Assembly (NCBI RefSeq): GCF_035594125.1
Contig: NC_087186.1
Coordinates: forward strand, 663,728 to 727,727
DNA from: Scylla paramamosain
Lineage: Eukaryota > Arthropoda > Malacostraca > Decapoda > Portunidae
DNA: 64,000 nucleotides
Direction of reading: 5' to 3'
Part shown: one piece after another, positions 46,276 to 61,342 of the stretch
How the letters are laid out: every line of letters begins with the position of its first letter
Position numbering within the stretch: position 1 is the stretch's first letter
Translations under genes and position numbers: made by a program
The notes under the pieces: generated by a model
Told to the model about the DNA's origin: nothing
The model's database searches: none
Seen by the model: the letters and a program-made list of their open reading frames with translations, nothing else

Positions 46276-46452
46276 GTCATGTATATGATACGCACAAAAG
46301 TATTAAAAGCCTTCCGTAAGGTTACAAGAGCAATGTGGCAGAAACACTGGTTAGATAAGGATGCTGGATCATATCCTCTGCCCTCCATGGAAACTGCTGC
46401 TTTTAAATTTGCGTCACTTGGCACCACAATGTATTCTCATAAGCGAATAACT

Positions 46453-46460
<8 letters not shown>
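46276..46460 (+). other. candidate first coding exon of a host acyltransferase-like gene
   Basis: After an acceptor-like TTTTTATTTCAG (AG 46274-46275) an open frame begins with ATGs at 46279 and 46285 and encodes MIRTKVLKAFRKVTRAMWQK through PLPSMETAAFKFASLGTTMY, non-repetitive and basic at the start. It runs into a (GT)n tract at 46457, so the donor lies somewhere in the repeat and its phase is ambiguous. A donor at about 46461 would fit the exon at 50734, which needs two bases carried in. Linkage to the next exons rests on strand, order and plausibility only. Confidence 0.4.

Positions 46461-46523
<63 letters not shown>
46457..46523. repeat. (GT)n microsatellite at exon edge
   Basis: 67 bp of GT starting inside or immediately after the candidate exon. 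Any splice donor here is within the repeat. Confidence 0.96.
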
Positions 46524-46524
<1 letters not shown>

Positions 46525-46584
46525 TACAAATATAGTAATAATGATTCAGAAGTAGACGTCCTTACTATAGGAGTGGGATGTTTT

Positions 46585-46930
<346 letters not shown>

Positions 46931-46933
<3 letters not shown>

Positions 46934-48179
46934 CTATCAATATTTCGAAAAAAAAAAACACAATCGTTATACTCGTTTTACATATTTTTGACAAACACCC
47001 GTTTGTGTAGCAATCACTGAGAAGCTCTGTTAATTTTAATTGTGTCAAGCAAAGTATTCTGTGTCCCTTATATATGCGGAGAGGTAAAGCAGAGACAGAT
47101 TCTCACCACACCTGTATGAGTGAAAGTCTAGTAAGGGATGTGGAAATTGATTCGTAATACTTATATACCTCTGTAACTAAGGGATCTTGCGCAGTCAGCT
47201 TTCAAAATTTAAAAGTTTGATTGAAGTATGAAACAAGATAAAAGAAATATGACTTAAATAAAAGAAAACAACACGCCAGGAAAACACACACACACACACA
47301 CAAAAAAAAAAAAGAAACATTACTCGTAGTGTGGAAGGCTGGCCTTCTTCACAGAGACACGAGACAGCTCGTTTCACAGAGATATAATTCCGATGTGCAA
47401 GCTCGTTTGATCGTGCCCCTGTGCATGACGCGCGGTCATGCACCGGGGGTCATGCACAAGGGGGTCATGCACAAAAGTCTCCGAAAGTGATTATAGAATA
47501 AAAAATAATAATAATAATAATATGTTTCCCGGAAAAAGTAATTCCTCATTTTGATCATATCTCCGAAAGTTACTATATATACATTTTTTTTTTTTTTTCC
47601 AGACAAAGATTCCTCATTTCGAATCCCCAGACAAAGTAACGTAACTTAATCTAAATTTTCCTAATCCCAAACCTAGTTTTATCCTAATCTAGCATAATCT
47701 AAGGCGTTCAAGAGTAATGGGCCGAATAACGAGAGCAGAACAGAAATATGCCTCCGGCAGAGAAATTTCTTTTCCAATATCAACGTAAGATGGAACAGCC
47801 CATTCTTTCTCTGACAGGTTAAAGAGTGTCGCTTTTGTAAATTTCCCAAGCTAGGGTATTCCCCCTTGCAAGCGATATATAATCAAAGGAACCGGGCAGT
47901 CATCACGATAAAGCTGCACCACAGTAGTCATGATGTAGCCATGTGTGAGACGCATGTGAATTGTCTGAAGATGGGTCGGTGTCGTTTCACCTGTGCCTCA
48001 AATATACTTAAAATATGGCGAAGACCACACAATAGTAATAGGCAGCAGATACCTGTTACTACTGTTCATTACTCTCTAAGAGGTATATAATTGAAAATAA
48101 TGGAGCGAGGCAAGTTCATCTTTCCGGTGTCGCTATTCTTTTCTTTCTATATTTCTATAATATAGAGCAGTTGCAATTT
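46931..48179. other. anonymous intron-like sequence with a GTCATGCAC repeat cluster
   Basis: No gene seen. At 47416-47470 GGTCATGCAC occurs three times, and GTGCATGAC-GCGCG-GTCATGCAC forms a perfect 9-bp-arm hairpin. Short AAT and poly-T runs occur near 47505-47600. The region lies within the presumed first intron of the host gene. Confidence 0.5.
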
Positions 48180-49985
48180 GTACTCAGAAATCATCTCCAA
48201 TAAAATTGCCTCTTCTTCTTTCTCTCTTATATTTCAACGAAATGTTATCATATATATATCTGTGAAGCTGAAGTCTTTGTTGAAACCTTTGCTAAAAACT
48301 ATACTTTAGACGATTCAGGGTTTGTTTCTCCCTCTCCTCCTCCCTATGACTATTTCATGCTATCTATTAATTTTTTTTCGCAATGATGTTTTCAATACCT
48401 TCGCTGGCTTAAACCCTCAGAAGGCTTATGGACCTTATAGGGCACCTCTTATTGTTCTCCGAACCTGTGCCTCTGTGCTTCCACCTTGCCTAGTCTAACT
48501 CCTTCAACTCTGTCAACATCTACTATTCGTTTTTACTGGAAGTTTGCCTACATTTATTCTGTTCCTAAAAAGGGTTACCGTTCAAATCCTTCAGATTACC
48601 GTCCTATTGCTTTAATTTTCTGCCTATGTAAAGCTTTTCTTAAATCTATCCTCAGATCTATCCTAAGGAAGATTCTTAAACATCGATCACTTCACAACCT
48701 TCTATGTGATTGCCAGTATGGGTTCTGTTAAGACCGCTCTACTGGTAATCTGGCTTTCCTTACTGAATCCTAGTCATCCTCTTTTAAAGACTTGAGTAAA
48801 ACTTTTTGCTATTGCCTTAGACACATCAATAGCTTTATCACAGAGTCTGGCACAAAGTTTTGATTTCCATACTACCCTCCTACGTCTTCTCTCCTCTTTG
48901 TAACTTCATCTCAAATTTCCTTTCTGTCCGTTCTATTGATGCTGTGGTAGACATTCCCTGTTCTTCTCCTAAATCTATTAACAGTGGTGTTCCTCAGGAT
49001 TCTGTCCTGTCACCAACTCTGTTTCTATTATTCATCAATGATTTTCTAAAACAAAGCTTCTTGTCCTTTTATCTCCTAAGCTGATGATACCAACATGCAC
49101 TTTTTTATGTCATCTCATAGACGTCTAACCCTTCATGAAGCAAACAGTTCATGGAAGGAAGCCACGGAACGTCTAACTTCTGATCTCTCTAAAATTTTTG
49201 ATTGGCATAGAACAAACTTGGTATTGTTCAATGCCTCAAAAAATAAGTACCTCCATATATAAGCTCGTCACAACTTCCCTAACAGCTATCCCTTCTTCAA
49301 TAATACTCAACTGCACCCCTCTTTTATACTGAATATCCTCAACCTGTCTTTTTTTTTGTTATAATCTAAACTGGAAACTTCACATGTCATCTCTAGCTAA
49401 AACAGATTTTATGAAGTTAGGCATTTGAAGATGTCTTCGCCAGTTTTCTTGCCTCCTCGCCAGCTGTTAACTCTCTACTATGCCCTTATCCTTTCATGAA
49501 TGGATTATGTTTCACATGTCTGGAGGAGGGGTTCCCCTCCTCTTTTAAACAGAGTAGAATCAAAAGCTTTTCGCCTCATCAACTCCTCTTCTTTAACTGA
49601 CTGTCTTCAGCCTCTTTCTCATCGCAGAAATATTGCATCTCTAGCTATATTCTGCTGCTATATCCATGATGACTGATCTGATTCCTACCCTTCTTTCGCA
49701 GCCTCACTTCACAAGAATTTCTTCATTTTCTCACCCCTAATCTGTCCACCTCTCTAATGCAAGAGTTAACCAGCTTTCTCAGTCATTCATTCCTTCCTCT
49801 AGTAAACTTTGGAACTCCCTGCCTGATTCTGTATTTCCACTTTCCTATGCCTTGAATTTCTTCAAGATGGAGGTTTCAAGACATTTATTCTTCATCTTTT
49901 AACTACTGATTCGGACACTATTCGGAGACTGGCATAAGAGTTTTTTTTTTTTTTTTTGCCTTTGGCCGGTGTCTCCCTATTTTAA
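48180..49985 (+). mobile_element. LINE family B, 5'-truncated and heavily mutated copy
   Basis: Aligns with the 41.5-kb copy from the linker (CTCCAATAA... at about 48195) through RT fingers (48520-48720), motif A region (48800-48870), motif B ([19 protein letters not shown], 48985-49050), motif C remnant (GCTGATGATACC at 49080, frame broken), the C-terminal region and the 3' UTR (TTTTGCCTTTGGCCGGTGTC, 49955). Many indels and stops make it the most diverged LINE B copy here. Confidence 0.85.
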
Positions 49986-50733
<748 letters not shown>

Positions 50734-50895
50734 CGACAGTCCAGTGAACTGGCGATTCCCATTTGACGACAATATGGAGGCCAAGTTCATGGAGGTTCAA
50801 CACGGTTTTGTCAATTTGAGTGCCATTATAACTTTCAATGCTGTCGCACCTATCACCCATGATTTGATGGAGGAAGCGCTCAACCTCATCTATAA
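50734..50895 (+). other. internal exon of a host acyltransferase/condensation-like gene (162 nt)
   Basis: Bounded by acceptor TATTATTTTGCAG|C and donor TATAA|GTAAGT. It encodes DSPVNWRFPFDDNMEAKFME, then a hydrophobic strand with SAIITFNAVAPITHDLMEEA and LNLIY. The exon enters with one base completing a codon and leaves with two bases, exactly matching the exon at 53251. The pattern 'hydrophobic strand, D-L-M-x-E-A-L-x-x-I-Y' fits the start of condensation/acyltransferase-fold (CoA-dependent acyltransferase) domains, where a helix precedes a 'LR.C.R' strand. The active-site HHxxxD would lie in later exons outside this window. The family assignment is inference. Confidence 0.55.
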
Positions 50896-51036
50896 GTAAG
50901 TGTGTCGGAATTATTGGTGTGATTTAGCTATCAGGGAAAGATAAATCCAGAGCATCTAATTTAATTTCCAACTCTGTGCGATTAATGGAGTTGATATCAG
51001 ATATTGCTCATCTTATCCAGCTTCCATTCTCCTTCA

Positions 51037-52485
<1,449 letters not shown>

Positions 52486-53045
52486 TTAGTGCTCTTACAC
52501 ACGAGGACACAAGGACACATAAAGGACTTATGTATTTCTTTCTTTTCTGAGAGGGGTTTCTCTTCAAAATCAGGAATCACCATTATTGCATTCCAGCAAT
52601 TCTACTTTTCTATCTTATTTGCATATCCCTCACAAGATGGGTCTCATAGTGCTGGTAGTTTTTCTAATTCACAAATGAGGTCCTCCGTGTTCAGCTTCTC
52701 CTCCACCATCTTCGAAATTGTCCTTGATAGGCCGTCTCCTTCCATCATGGGATGATGGTGGGTGTCAAACTGAGCATGAGAAGCTGGCCAGTGGGCAGCG
52801 GTGGCGGACACTGGTGGCTACGTGTGAAAGCTTCCATTTAAAACAATGCTTTGCAGTGAGGGCGGCAACCGTCAGTGTCCGCCACGTTTTGCGGGAGCGA
52901 GACACAGAAATATCTGTTGCCCGAAAGTTGTATGCTTGGGACACAGCTTTTGCCTCGTGTGAAATGCTCCATTTCATAATATGGGAGGCAACTAGTGTCC
53001 GACACCGGTGGCGGACACTAGTGTCCTCGTGTGTAAGGGCACTAA
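52486..53045. mobile_element. 560-bp non-autonomous inverted-repeat element (MITE-like)
   Basis: The left end TTAGTGCTCTTACACACGAG (52486) and the right end (53021-53045) are reverse complements over 25 bp with one mismatch. The interior has no transposase but carries several GTGGCGGACACT / AGTGTCCGCCAC motifs in both orientations (near 52799, 52876 and 53008) and a palindrome around GACACCGGTGGC. If the duplicated target is TA, the repeat proper begins GTGC; the superfamily cannot be fixed. It lies in the intron between the exons at 50734 and 53251. Confidence 0.7.
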
Positions 53046-53250
53046 TTACCTTTCAACCACTGTATGACAAGGTGGATACGACGCCCTTCGCTAGCATTCC
53101 ACTCCGACCAGGGTGATGGCAATACTTGTTTTTTTTTTGTTTTGTTTTTTTCTAGCAAACACAAAATCCCATGAAATTGCTACAAGGAAAAATTATCACC
53201 CATATATAATGAGCTTTATTTATTTATCTATTTATTTTTTTTTTTTTCAG

Positions 53251-53338
53251 CAAAGTTGAATCTCTGAGGATATGTTTCCGGCTCCGTCATGATCAACTGT
53301 GGGTAGCAGACATGCCTGAACGACGGCTTGATTTAAAG
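53251..53338 (+). other. internal exon of a host acyltransferase/condensation-like gene (88 nt)
   Basis: Acceptor T13CAG|C at 53250/53251, donor TTAAAG|GTAATT at 53338/53339. In phase with the exon at 50734 it continues with KVESLRICFRLRHDQLWVAD and MPERRLDLK. The 'LR.C.R.R...LW...M' strand pair directly after a helix is typical of the N-terminal part of condensation/acyltransferase-fold proteins. The next exon is not visible before 64000, where the sequence becomes transposon-rich, so the gene may extend beyond the window. Confidence 0.55.
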
Positions 53339-53531
53339 GTAATTGTTTAAGACTAGGTCAAATACTTTATTGGCAATGCATGAAGAGTTTAGGAAGGCAT
53401 GGTCTTCTGCATAAAAGACACAAGAAATATATAACGAACGCCTTAAATATAAGAAAAAAATATTTATTTATTTATTTATTTATTAATACATTCTTTCATT
53501 TATTTAGTTATATACATTTTACTATTTCATT

Positions 53532-53711
<180 letters not shown>

Positions 53712-53977
53712 CGTTATGACCACAAATTCCAGCCCCTCTTACAACTGCCTTAAATTGGGCTAGTTTCCTCTATGTCACCACCTACTTCATTGGTGCAGAG
53801 CTTAATATGGGCTACAAGGTCTTCTTTTTACTCTTGTACCCCTTACACAAATAATCATAACACCAGGTTACACGAATGAGGTCAATAGCTTGGTTCACCC
53901 ACTCATAGGCAAGGGAATACTACAACACTCTTCACTCACTAAGAATCATCAACTATATTCTCAGAAGGAATGGTTGT

Positions 53978-54480
53978 AGCAAGTGACAAACACCCTTAAA
54001 GATTATAGTGTTCTACAGAATATCACCCTCATGAACTACAAGACAATACTCAGTCACTTCTATAGAACACTATCTCCCTCTCCTGTGCAATACTTCTCTG
54101 AAGACAAGCTCTTCCCTCTTTCCGGAACGACACAGCCAAGGGGAAAAAATGATAATTTACTGCAAAGCGGCATAAACTGATCCTCTGCGTCTGAAGGCTC
54201 TGAGAAAGCTACCAGATCGGAGTAGTATTAAAAAAAAAAACACTGTGTACACAAACAGACTGCTAACAAAATAAAGACACAGGAGAGTAATTCACCTCTC
54301 ACTTTAACACCAAGTACTCATAATATATAGAGTGCTTTGCAAGGAAATGTAGTCACAGGCAGACAGAGGGAGATATCTAAGCATTACACATATAAGTAGG
54401 GGCGTACTGCAGTAATTTACTCAAATACTCCTTAAGGCAAATAACGCATCTAGCTGTATTCTGCCCCATTTCTTCTGAAC
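53978..54480 (-). repeat. LTR-retroelement UTR/LTR-like repeat, copy 1
   Basis: Similar to 62480-62985: shared blocks include GTGACAAACAC/GTGGCAAACAC, TTCTACAGAAT, GATAATTTACTGCAAAGC, TTTACTCAAATACTCCTTAA and ATTACACATATAAG. Because copy 2 is joined to a minus-strand gag fragment, this is probably LTR or 5' untranslated sequence of the same element, oriented on the minus strand. No gag is seen next to this copy. Confidence 0.5.
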
Positions 54481-54916
54481 ACGCTGCCTACGGTGATACG
54501 TCTGTCTCTCATAAGATATGGACATTGACTAGAGCGTGAGAACACAACTTGGAACTGCGTCTCAGTCAGTGACTTACGCCAGAAGAGAGGGGGAGGAAGG
54601 ATGAGATACCCCCATCCCCTCCCCGCCCGCCCAGCACTGAAATTTATAGCAGGCTGTTAGCGAGCAGAATAAAACACTTAATTTTCTTAAACTTTTGTGA
54701 CTGAACAAAAGGGCCTGGAGGAATATTGGTTATGCAGTCATCAAGAGCAAGTCTTCTACATAAGACTACATGAGACTACATAAGGTTCAACATGAGGGAA
54801 CAAAGGGAAAGTGCTGGAAATAAACAGGGAGGGAGAGTGGGTGGAGGGTATCATACTTTTAATGTAACTGTGAGAGGTGGCCAAAAATTTTTCGCTCAGC
54901 GGGGCACCCTCTCTTC

Positions 54917-55017
<101 letters not shown>

Positions 55018-57158
55018 CATCCTTCCTTCTTCATTCTTATTTCTCTCTTCTTACTTCCGCGCTACTTACGCCCTACGTAACATGCCCTCCCATATACAAA
55101 AACTTTGAAAGGTGTGCAAATGTTTACTAAAATTTGGTAAGGTACAAATTCAAACTCAACACGCAACTACTCTGGGCAAATTCCATCAGATACAAAACAG
55201 GGGCGTTTAATCACCATAAGATGTCAATGGCTAGTAAAACATTGACATGAACAATCATCAACACACTAGAAACTAAGGGGCTTCACCTCAGGCCTCCATA
55301 CTCATTTTTCCTTACTTTCTCCTCCTCCTTCTGCGAGGGAAATCTCTGACTCTCTGCCAGGATGTGTGGTCGGCTACATAGGTGTGTAGGCTCTTTTCAC
55401 CCAGCAGCCACGGCTGTTCCACCATTTCCCATAATTAATCTTTTACTCCTACGTCTCCGTTGTCTTTTTTGTCGTCCGTCTTCACTGCTTCTCCACTTAC
55501 TCTCTCCTCTCCTGCTCTCCACTACACTTCGTACACTCTATTCTTCACTGCTTCTCCGCTTATTTTCACCTCTTCCTACTCTGGCTTCTGTAATTTCTTG
55601 TTTCCACTGCACGAGTCACCAAGCAATGACAAACCTGCGCCTCTACAACACTCAATTCACCTACCAGGGACAGTAACCTCCTAGTACGTTGTTACGGCAT
55701 CTTCAGGCAATATACTTTCTGGTCAAACAAATTTCCACTCTAGGTATCCAAGCGAGTTCAACTCGCTGATCCCCTCAAGTCTTCTCGCTTGAGAACACTT
55801 CTTCCATCTCTGGGGCTTTACCTGCCTACAACTTCACTCCCACTTTTCCGCTCTCGGCTCCGTGGAGCTTCCGTGTCACACCCATAAAACTGACAAAAAC
55901 AAACATGCCACTTCCTTGGCAAAAATAAGGGGTGCCTTTAAGTTGCTCTTAACAAAACAACGTGGTATTTCCCACGTGCGACAAGACAAAAGCCTGCTTC
56001 TTAATGTCAGGTACAGCAATGCTATCATACATCATTTCTCCCGCCGACTACTCAGTGACACAGTTATCACCACAACGAGCTAACGGAGCTAACAGAACAG
56101 CAACTGTTCCCCTTTGCAATCACTTCGCTTCAAACCCGATACCTTACTGCTTCGAGGTAGCTGACATCCATTATCAAACACTACTCTTCTCAGGGCCAGC
56201 ACCTGACAATCAATAGCAACTTGGCCAAATGAGGCCCCCCAAAAAACTGAGAGTCTTTCTCGAGCAGCAAGCAACACACTATCACCAGCAGCCTCAATCA
56301 ACACTACCTCTCGACGCTGAGCCGTAATGCTAGCGTCAGTTGCATGAACCTAACTTACACTGGAAGGAGGAAACAGGCGAGCAACATCACTCACAATCCC
56401 AACACCAACAAAAACAAATCTTTACATAACACGGAGGAGAAGGCCAGAGGACAAGATATCATTAGGTTTGCCAACTTGACTAATGTTGTTACATCCAACA
56501 AACGGGACCAAACCCGACAATCAAAACCGCCTCAACTGCTGCTGAGTCAACCCGACTCCAAAATACCCAGACACCAGGCCGCTACAGGCTATCTGCATAC
56601 ATGACTCGTTGACTGCTGGTGGCACAACAAAATTAAGCAGCAAACCTTTGTTTTTCTCTCTTCTCCGGTTATTCAGATTTTTGTTATCACTTGCCAACAC
56701 TGCCAGATCCTTTGCTTCCTTGCCATCCAATCCTGCCTTGCCACTAGTGGGGCAACACATACATAAGAGGCAGAATCCTCCTTAGCTACAATGAAAGCTG
56801 TGGCAACAACTGCCAGCACGGTGGCTCCTTACGTGACCAAATATCCACTTTGTCTGATCCTGGCAGGGGAGCAGCCTGCCCCCCCCACCTCCGGCACATG
56901 CCGCAGTGAAGGAGACTTCCTCCACTCCAAGAGAGTCAAGAGTCTCTCCGCCCTCTGCAGTGACTGCTAACATACCAGACACAACCAGCTGGGGTGCTCA
57001 CAGTTTCAATTCTAGACGACAACTCCGCCTGAGTATCACTTCCGAGAGGCTCTGTAGGTAGGACACGAAGCGTGGAGACGAAGAATCCCTTCAATATGCT
57101 GGAGGAAGGGAAGGAGAAGGAGGTGGACAAGGAGGGAGGAGGCAAGAAGGAGGGGGCA

Positions 57159-57198
57159 GATGCAGTTACCCTGCCCCAAAGGGCAGGGTAACTGCATC
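57159..57198. other. perfect hairpin, 18-bp arms
   Basis: GATGCAGTTACCCTGCCC (57159-57176), loop CAAA, exact reverse complement at 57181-57198. It is followed by a short direct repeat (ACAAGAGTGC twice, 57201-57222). It lies just before the esterase coding region of the CR1-like LINE. Confidence 0.9.
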
Positions 57199-57217
57199 AC
57201 ACAAGAGTGCATCACAC

Positions 57218-57738
57218 AAGAGTGCTTCTGTTTGGAGATTAAGAGGTTAGGCACTTAGACAGCGCATTCTGTACTAGGGATAGGAAGCGTAGGTCGAGGG
57301 TGTGTTTGCCGTTGGTCGGGATAGGGAAGGTAGCTGATAGGCTAGACACGTACTTGGAAAAAGATGGGACCAAGCCCATTGTTTTTTCTCAGTGCGGGAG
57401 GGAATGACCTTGGTAAGGTCAGGAGTGAGGAGCTTATCGGGAGGTTTCGATTGGCTTTGGACAGGATTAGGGACAAGGGAGGGATCCCCGTGGTATGTGG
57501 TGTCTTGCCGAGGAGGGCAGTTGGTGCTGAGTGGCCGTACAGGGCTATTACAATGAATCACAGGCTAGCGAATCATTGTAAGAGTAATGGATGGACGTTC
57601 ATGGACAACTGGGACCTTTTCTATGGTAGGGACACCTTGTACGCCAGGGATGGAGTGCATTTATCACGCCAGAGTGTTCGTGTTTTGGCTGAAACACTCG
57701 AGCGGGAGGTAACTGCACTCCAGCACTTTTTTCGTTAG
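57218..57738 (+). pseudogene. CR1-like ORF1 with SGNH esterase domain, frameshifted
   Basis: A start of the SGNH domain (LLFGD-like) lies near 57222-57240 in another frame. From 57364 an open frame to 57738 carries AGGNDLGKVRSEELIGRFRL (block III Gly-Asn-Asp near 57391-57402) and, near its end, YARDGVHLSRQSVRVLAE (block V Asp-x-x-His near 57648-57660). Such domains are thought to act as lipid esterases assisting CR1 mobility; that is family knowledge, not visible here. The catalytic Ser region is separated by a frame break near 57240-57364. Confidence 0.7.
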
Positions 57739-59862
57739 TCGGGAAAGAAGAAGGGGTAGTGAGGAGATTAATTAGTTAAATCTAGAATCTCAGGGATGGT
57801 GAGAAATAGCTTAAGTGTTTACGACACAAACTCTAGAAGTATTCTGAATAAAATAGACTTGCTTAGAGGAATAGCGTGTATAGAGAAATTTGATTTGGTT
57901 AGATATGTCAGAAAAAGTATTCAATCCAGAGGTAAAGATAGATGGGTAAACAATGTTCTATAAAGATAGGGAAAACAGGAGAGGAGGAGGCGTCGCGTTA
58001 TACGTTAGGGACACATTACAGTGTTATATTAATAGTAAAATTAAAACAGATAACAAAGCAGAGTCGATATGGGTAGATATTAAGGAAGGATCGCAGTCAG
58101 TAGTACTAGGGGTAGTTTACAGACCACCGACTAGTACAGAGAAAATTAACACCTCTGGCAGGAATTAAATAGAGCAGGCAGGTACAGTCAGGTATGTGTT
58201 GTAGATTTTAATTTTAGGAATATCGACTGGAGTCTGATTGTGGGTAACAAGGAAGCAGAGGAATTTCTTAAGGTAATTCAGGATATTTTTTTTTTAAACA
58301 GGTAGTCGTAGAACCCACAATGGGGAATAATATTCTATATTTAATTCTTACTAACAGGGAGGAAGCAGTCACGCAGGTAGAGGTTGGAGGACAGCTAGGT
58401 AACAGTGACCATAGGAAAATTAGGTACATTTTAGAATGGGAAGAAATTGTTAGAAGCAAAAACACTAGTAAAATACCTGACTTTAGGAGAGCAGATTTTG
58501 AGGAATTAAAAAGGTACCTCCAAAGAGTGGACTGGCAAGGGATGCAGAGTGAGGTCAGGTCAGGGACGGAGTTCAGAGAGATAAGGCAGGATGAGAGAGG
58601 TGAGGTGAGGCGTGAGGGTGTAGGACAAGAGGAGGGAAGATGTGTCCGGAAGGGGAGGAGGAAAGAGGAAGGGGGAGATAGGTGTGAGTATGTTGGAATG
58701 TCAGGTCATGTTGAAATGAGAGAGATGAGGTCAAGGCGAGTAGGTGAGGGAGTGGAGAGGATGGTAGGGGGTGAGATGAGAGGATTAGGTTAGGTAAATG
58801 TAGATGAATTGTATAAATATTTCGTACATGAAGTTCATACAGGTCAGTTACCAAATATCCCATATAGGACAATAAGATTACAAAAAAATGACCCTAAATG
58901 GATGACTACTAGGTCAAAGCATTATATAGGGCGTAAAAAAGTATATATAAGAGATTAAGGGCAGGTGAAGAAGTGTTAAGGTCACAATATAATGAATTAG
59001 TTAGAGCAGTCAGGAAGTTAACGAGGAAAGCTAAGAGCAATTCTGAATTAAAGGTAGCCAGTCAGGCGAGGACGAACCCCAAGGGATTTTATCAGGTATA
59101 CAGAATGAAGAATAAGGATACTGTAGGTTCATTACATGCAGCAGATGGGGAACTGGTTAGTTCTGGGGAGGAGATTAGTAAACTTCTGAATGAGTATTTT
59201 TTAACTGTCTTCACCCAGGAAAACATGCAGGATATGCCTGACAGTGAACAGGTGTTTAGAGCGGATGAGAATGAAAAGCTGACAGATATTTCCATAACTA
59301 GGGAGATAGTAAAACAGGAGATAGATAGGCTAAAAAAGTTCAAGACACCAGGACTTGGTGAAACATATCCCAGAGTACTTAAGAAATGCAAAAAGATTAT
59401 TAGTGAGCCGTTAGTTTCTGTCTAGGAAATCACTAGAGTCGGGTGAGGTACCAGTAATGTGGAGGCAGGCTAATGTAGTACCCATCTTTAAGAAAATAGA
59501 TAAAACTTTAGCGTCTAACTATAGACCTGTCAGCTTATCTTCAGTAGTAGGTAGAATGTTAGAGTCAATAATAGCGAGGAATATTAGGGAACATTTAGAC
59601 AAACATAACTTGATAAATCAGTCACAGCATGGCTTCACGAAGGGGAAGTCTTGTTTGACGAACTTGTTGAGTTTTTACAGTAAAGTGTACGAGGCAGTAG
59701 ATAATGGTGATAGTTATGATATCTGGACTTTGGTAAAGCATTTGACAAGGTACCCCATCAAATGCTCCTGAGAAAGGATAGGACACACGGTACAGATGGG
59801 AAGGTGTTAGGCTGGATTGGGTCATGGCTTAGTAACAGGCGACAGAGAGTTATAATAAACAA

Positions 59863-60499
59863 CTCTCTCTAGCTAAAAAAAAGCTTCTATGAAGTTAGGT
59901 GTTCTGAGACGTCTCCGCCCGTTTTTCTCACCCCCCCCCCAAGCTGCTAACTCTGTATAAGGGCCTTATCCGTCCATGTATGGAGTATGCTTCACATGTC
60001 TGGGGGGGTTCCACTCATACTGCTCTTCTAGACAGGGTGGAATCAAAAGCTTTTCAACTCATCAACTCCTCTCCTCTAACTGACTGTCTTCAGCCTCTCT
60101 CTCACCGCCGCAATGTTGCATATCTAGCTGTCTTCTACTGCTATTTTTATGCTAACTGCTCTTCTGATCTTTCTAACTGCATGCCTCCCCTCCTTCTGCG
60201 GCCTCGCTGCACAAGACTTTCTTCTTTCTCTCACCCCTATTCTGTTCACCTCTCTAACGCAAGAGTTAACCAGTATTCTTAATCATTCATCCCTTTCTCT
60301 GGTAAACTCTGGAACTCCCTGCCTGCTTCTGTATTTCCACCTTCCTATGACTTGAATTCCTTGAAGAGGGAGGTTTCAAGACACTTATTCATCAATTTTT
60401 GACCACTGCTTTGACCCTTTTATGGGACTGCCATTTAAGTGGGCATTTTTTTTATTAGATTTTTGTTTCCCTTGGCCAGTGTCACTCGTACATAAACAA
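59863..60499 (+). mobile_element. LINE family B 3' fragment nested in the CR1-like RT
   Basis: 5'-truncated LINE B containing only the C-terminal domain ([20 protein letters not shown] at 59980) and 3' UTR. It splits the CR1-like RT between motifs A and B. ATAAACAA occurs at both edges (59855-59862 and 60492-60499) and may be the target duplication, although the right copy overlaps the LINE tail. The coding part is open for 100 codons, so it is relatively young. Confidence 0.85.
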
Positions 60500-61080
60500 A
60501 CAAAAAAAAAAACAGCTCAAAATTCGAGTAGGGTCATGTAATTAGTGGGGTGCCACAGGCATCAGTATTACGGTCATTGTTATTTCTGATATATATCAAT
60601 GAATTGAATAGTGGAATTAGTAGTGATGTTAGTAAATTTGCAGATGACACAATGATAGGTAGATTAATTAGCTCAGAATCGGATGCCATCGTCTTGCAGG
60701 CAGATTTAGATAGAATGAATGAATGGACGGATAGATGGCAAATGCAATTTAATATCAATAAATGCAAAGTACTGAGCGTAGGTAGAGGAAACCCACACAA
60801 TAGGTACACATTAAACAACCAAACTCTGGTAGGTACAGGATACGAGAAAGATTTAGGAGTTATAGTTAGCTCTGAACTCCGTCTAGGGAAACAATGCATA
60901 GAAGCCAGAAACAGGGCAAATAGGGTACTAGGATTAATTTTTTAGAAGCGTTAAAAGTAGAAGGCCGGAAGTAATATTAAAGTTATACTTGCCGCTGGTC
61001 AGACCTCATCTAGACTACACTGTGAAGTTCTGATCCCCATATTACAGGAAAGATATAAGTCTATTAGAATCAGCACAGAG

Positions 61081-61342
61081 GAGAATGACTAAAAAGGATA
61101 CAGGGGATGAGAAGTATTCCTTACGAGGCGAGGTTGAAGCTGTTAAATTTACATTCTTTAGAGAGACGTAGATTAAGAGGAGACCTGATAGAAGTCTTTA
61201 AGTGGTATAAGGAGAATGACTAAAAAGGATACAGGGGATGAGGAGTATTCCTTACGAGGCGAGGTTGAAGCTGTTAAATTTACATTCTTTAGAGAGACGT
61301 AGGTTAAGAGGAGACCTGATAGAAGTCTTTAAGTGGTATAAG
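61081..61342. repeat. 131-bp tandem duplication inside the CR1-like LINE
   Basis: GAGAATGACTAAAAAGGATA...AGTGGTATAAG at 61081-61211 is repeated at 61212-61342 with a couple of substitutions. It covers the LINE C-terminal coding region and disrupts the frame. Confidence 0.92.
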
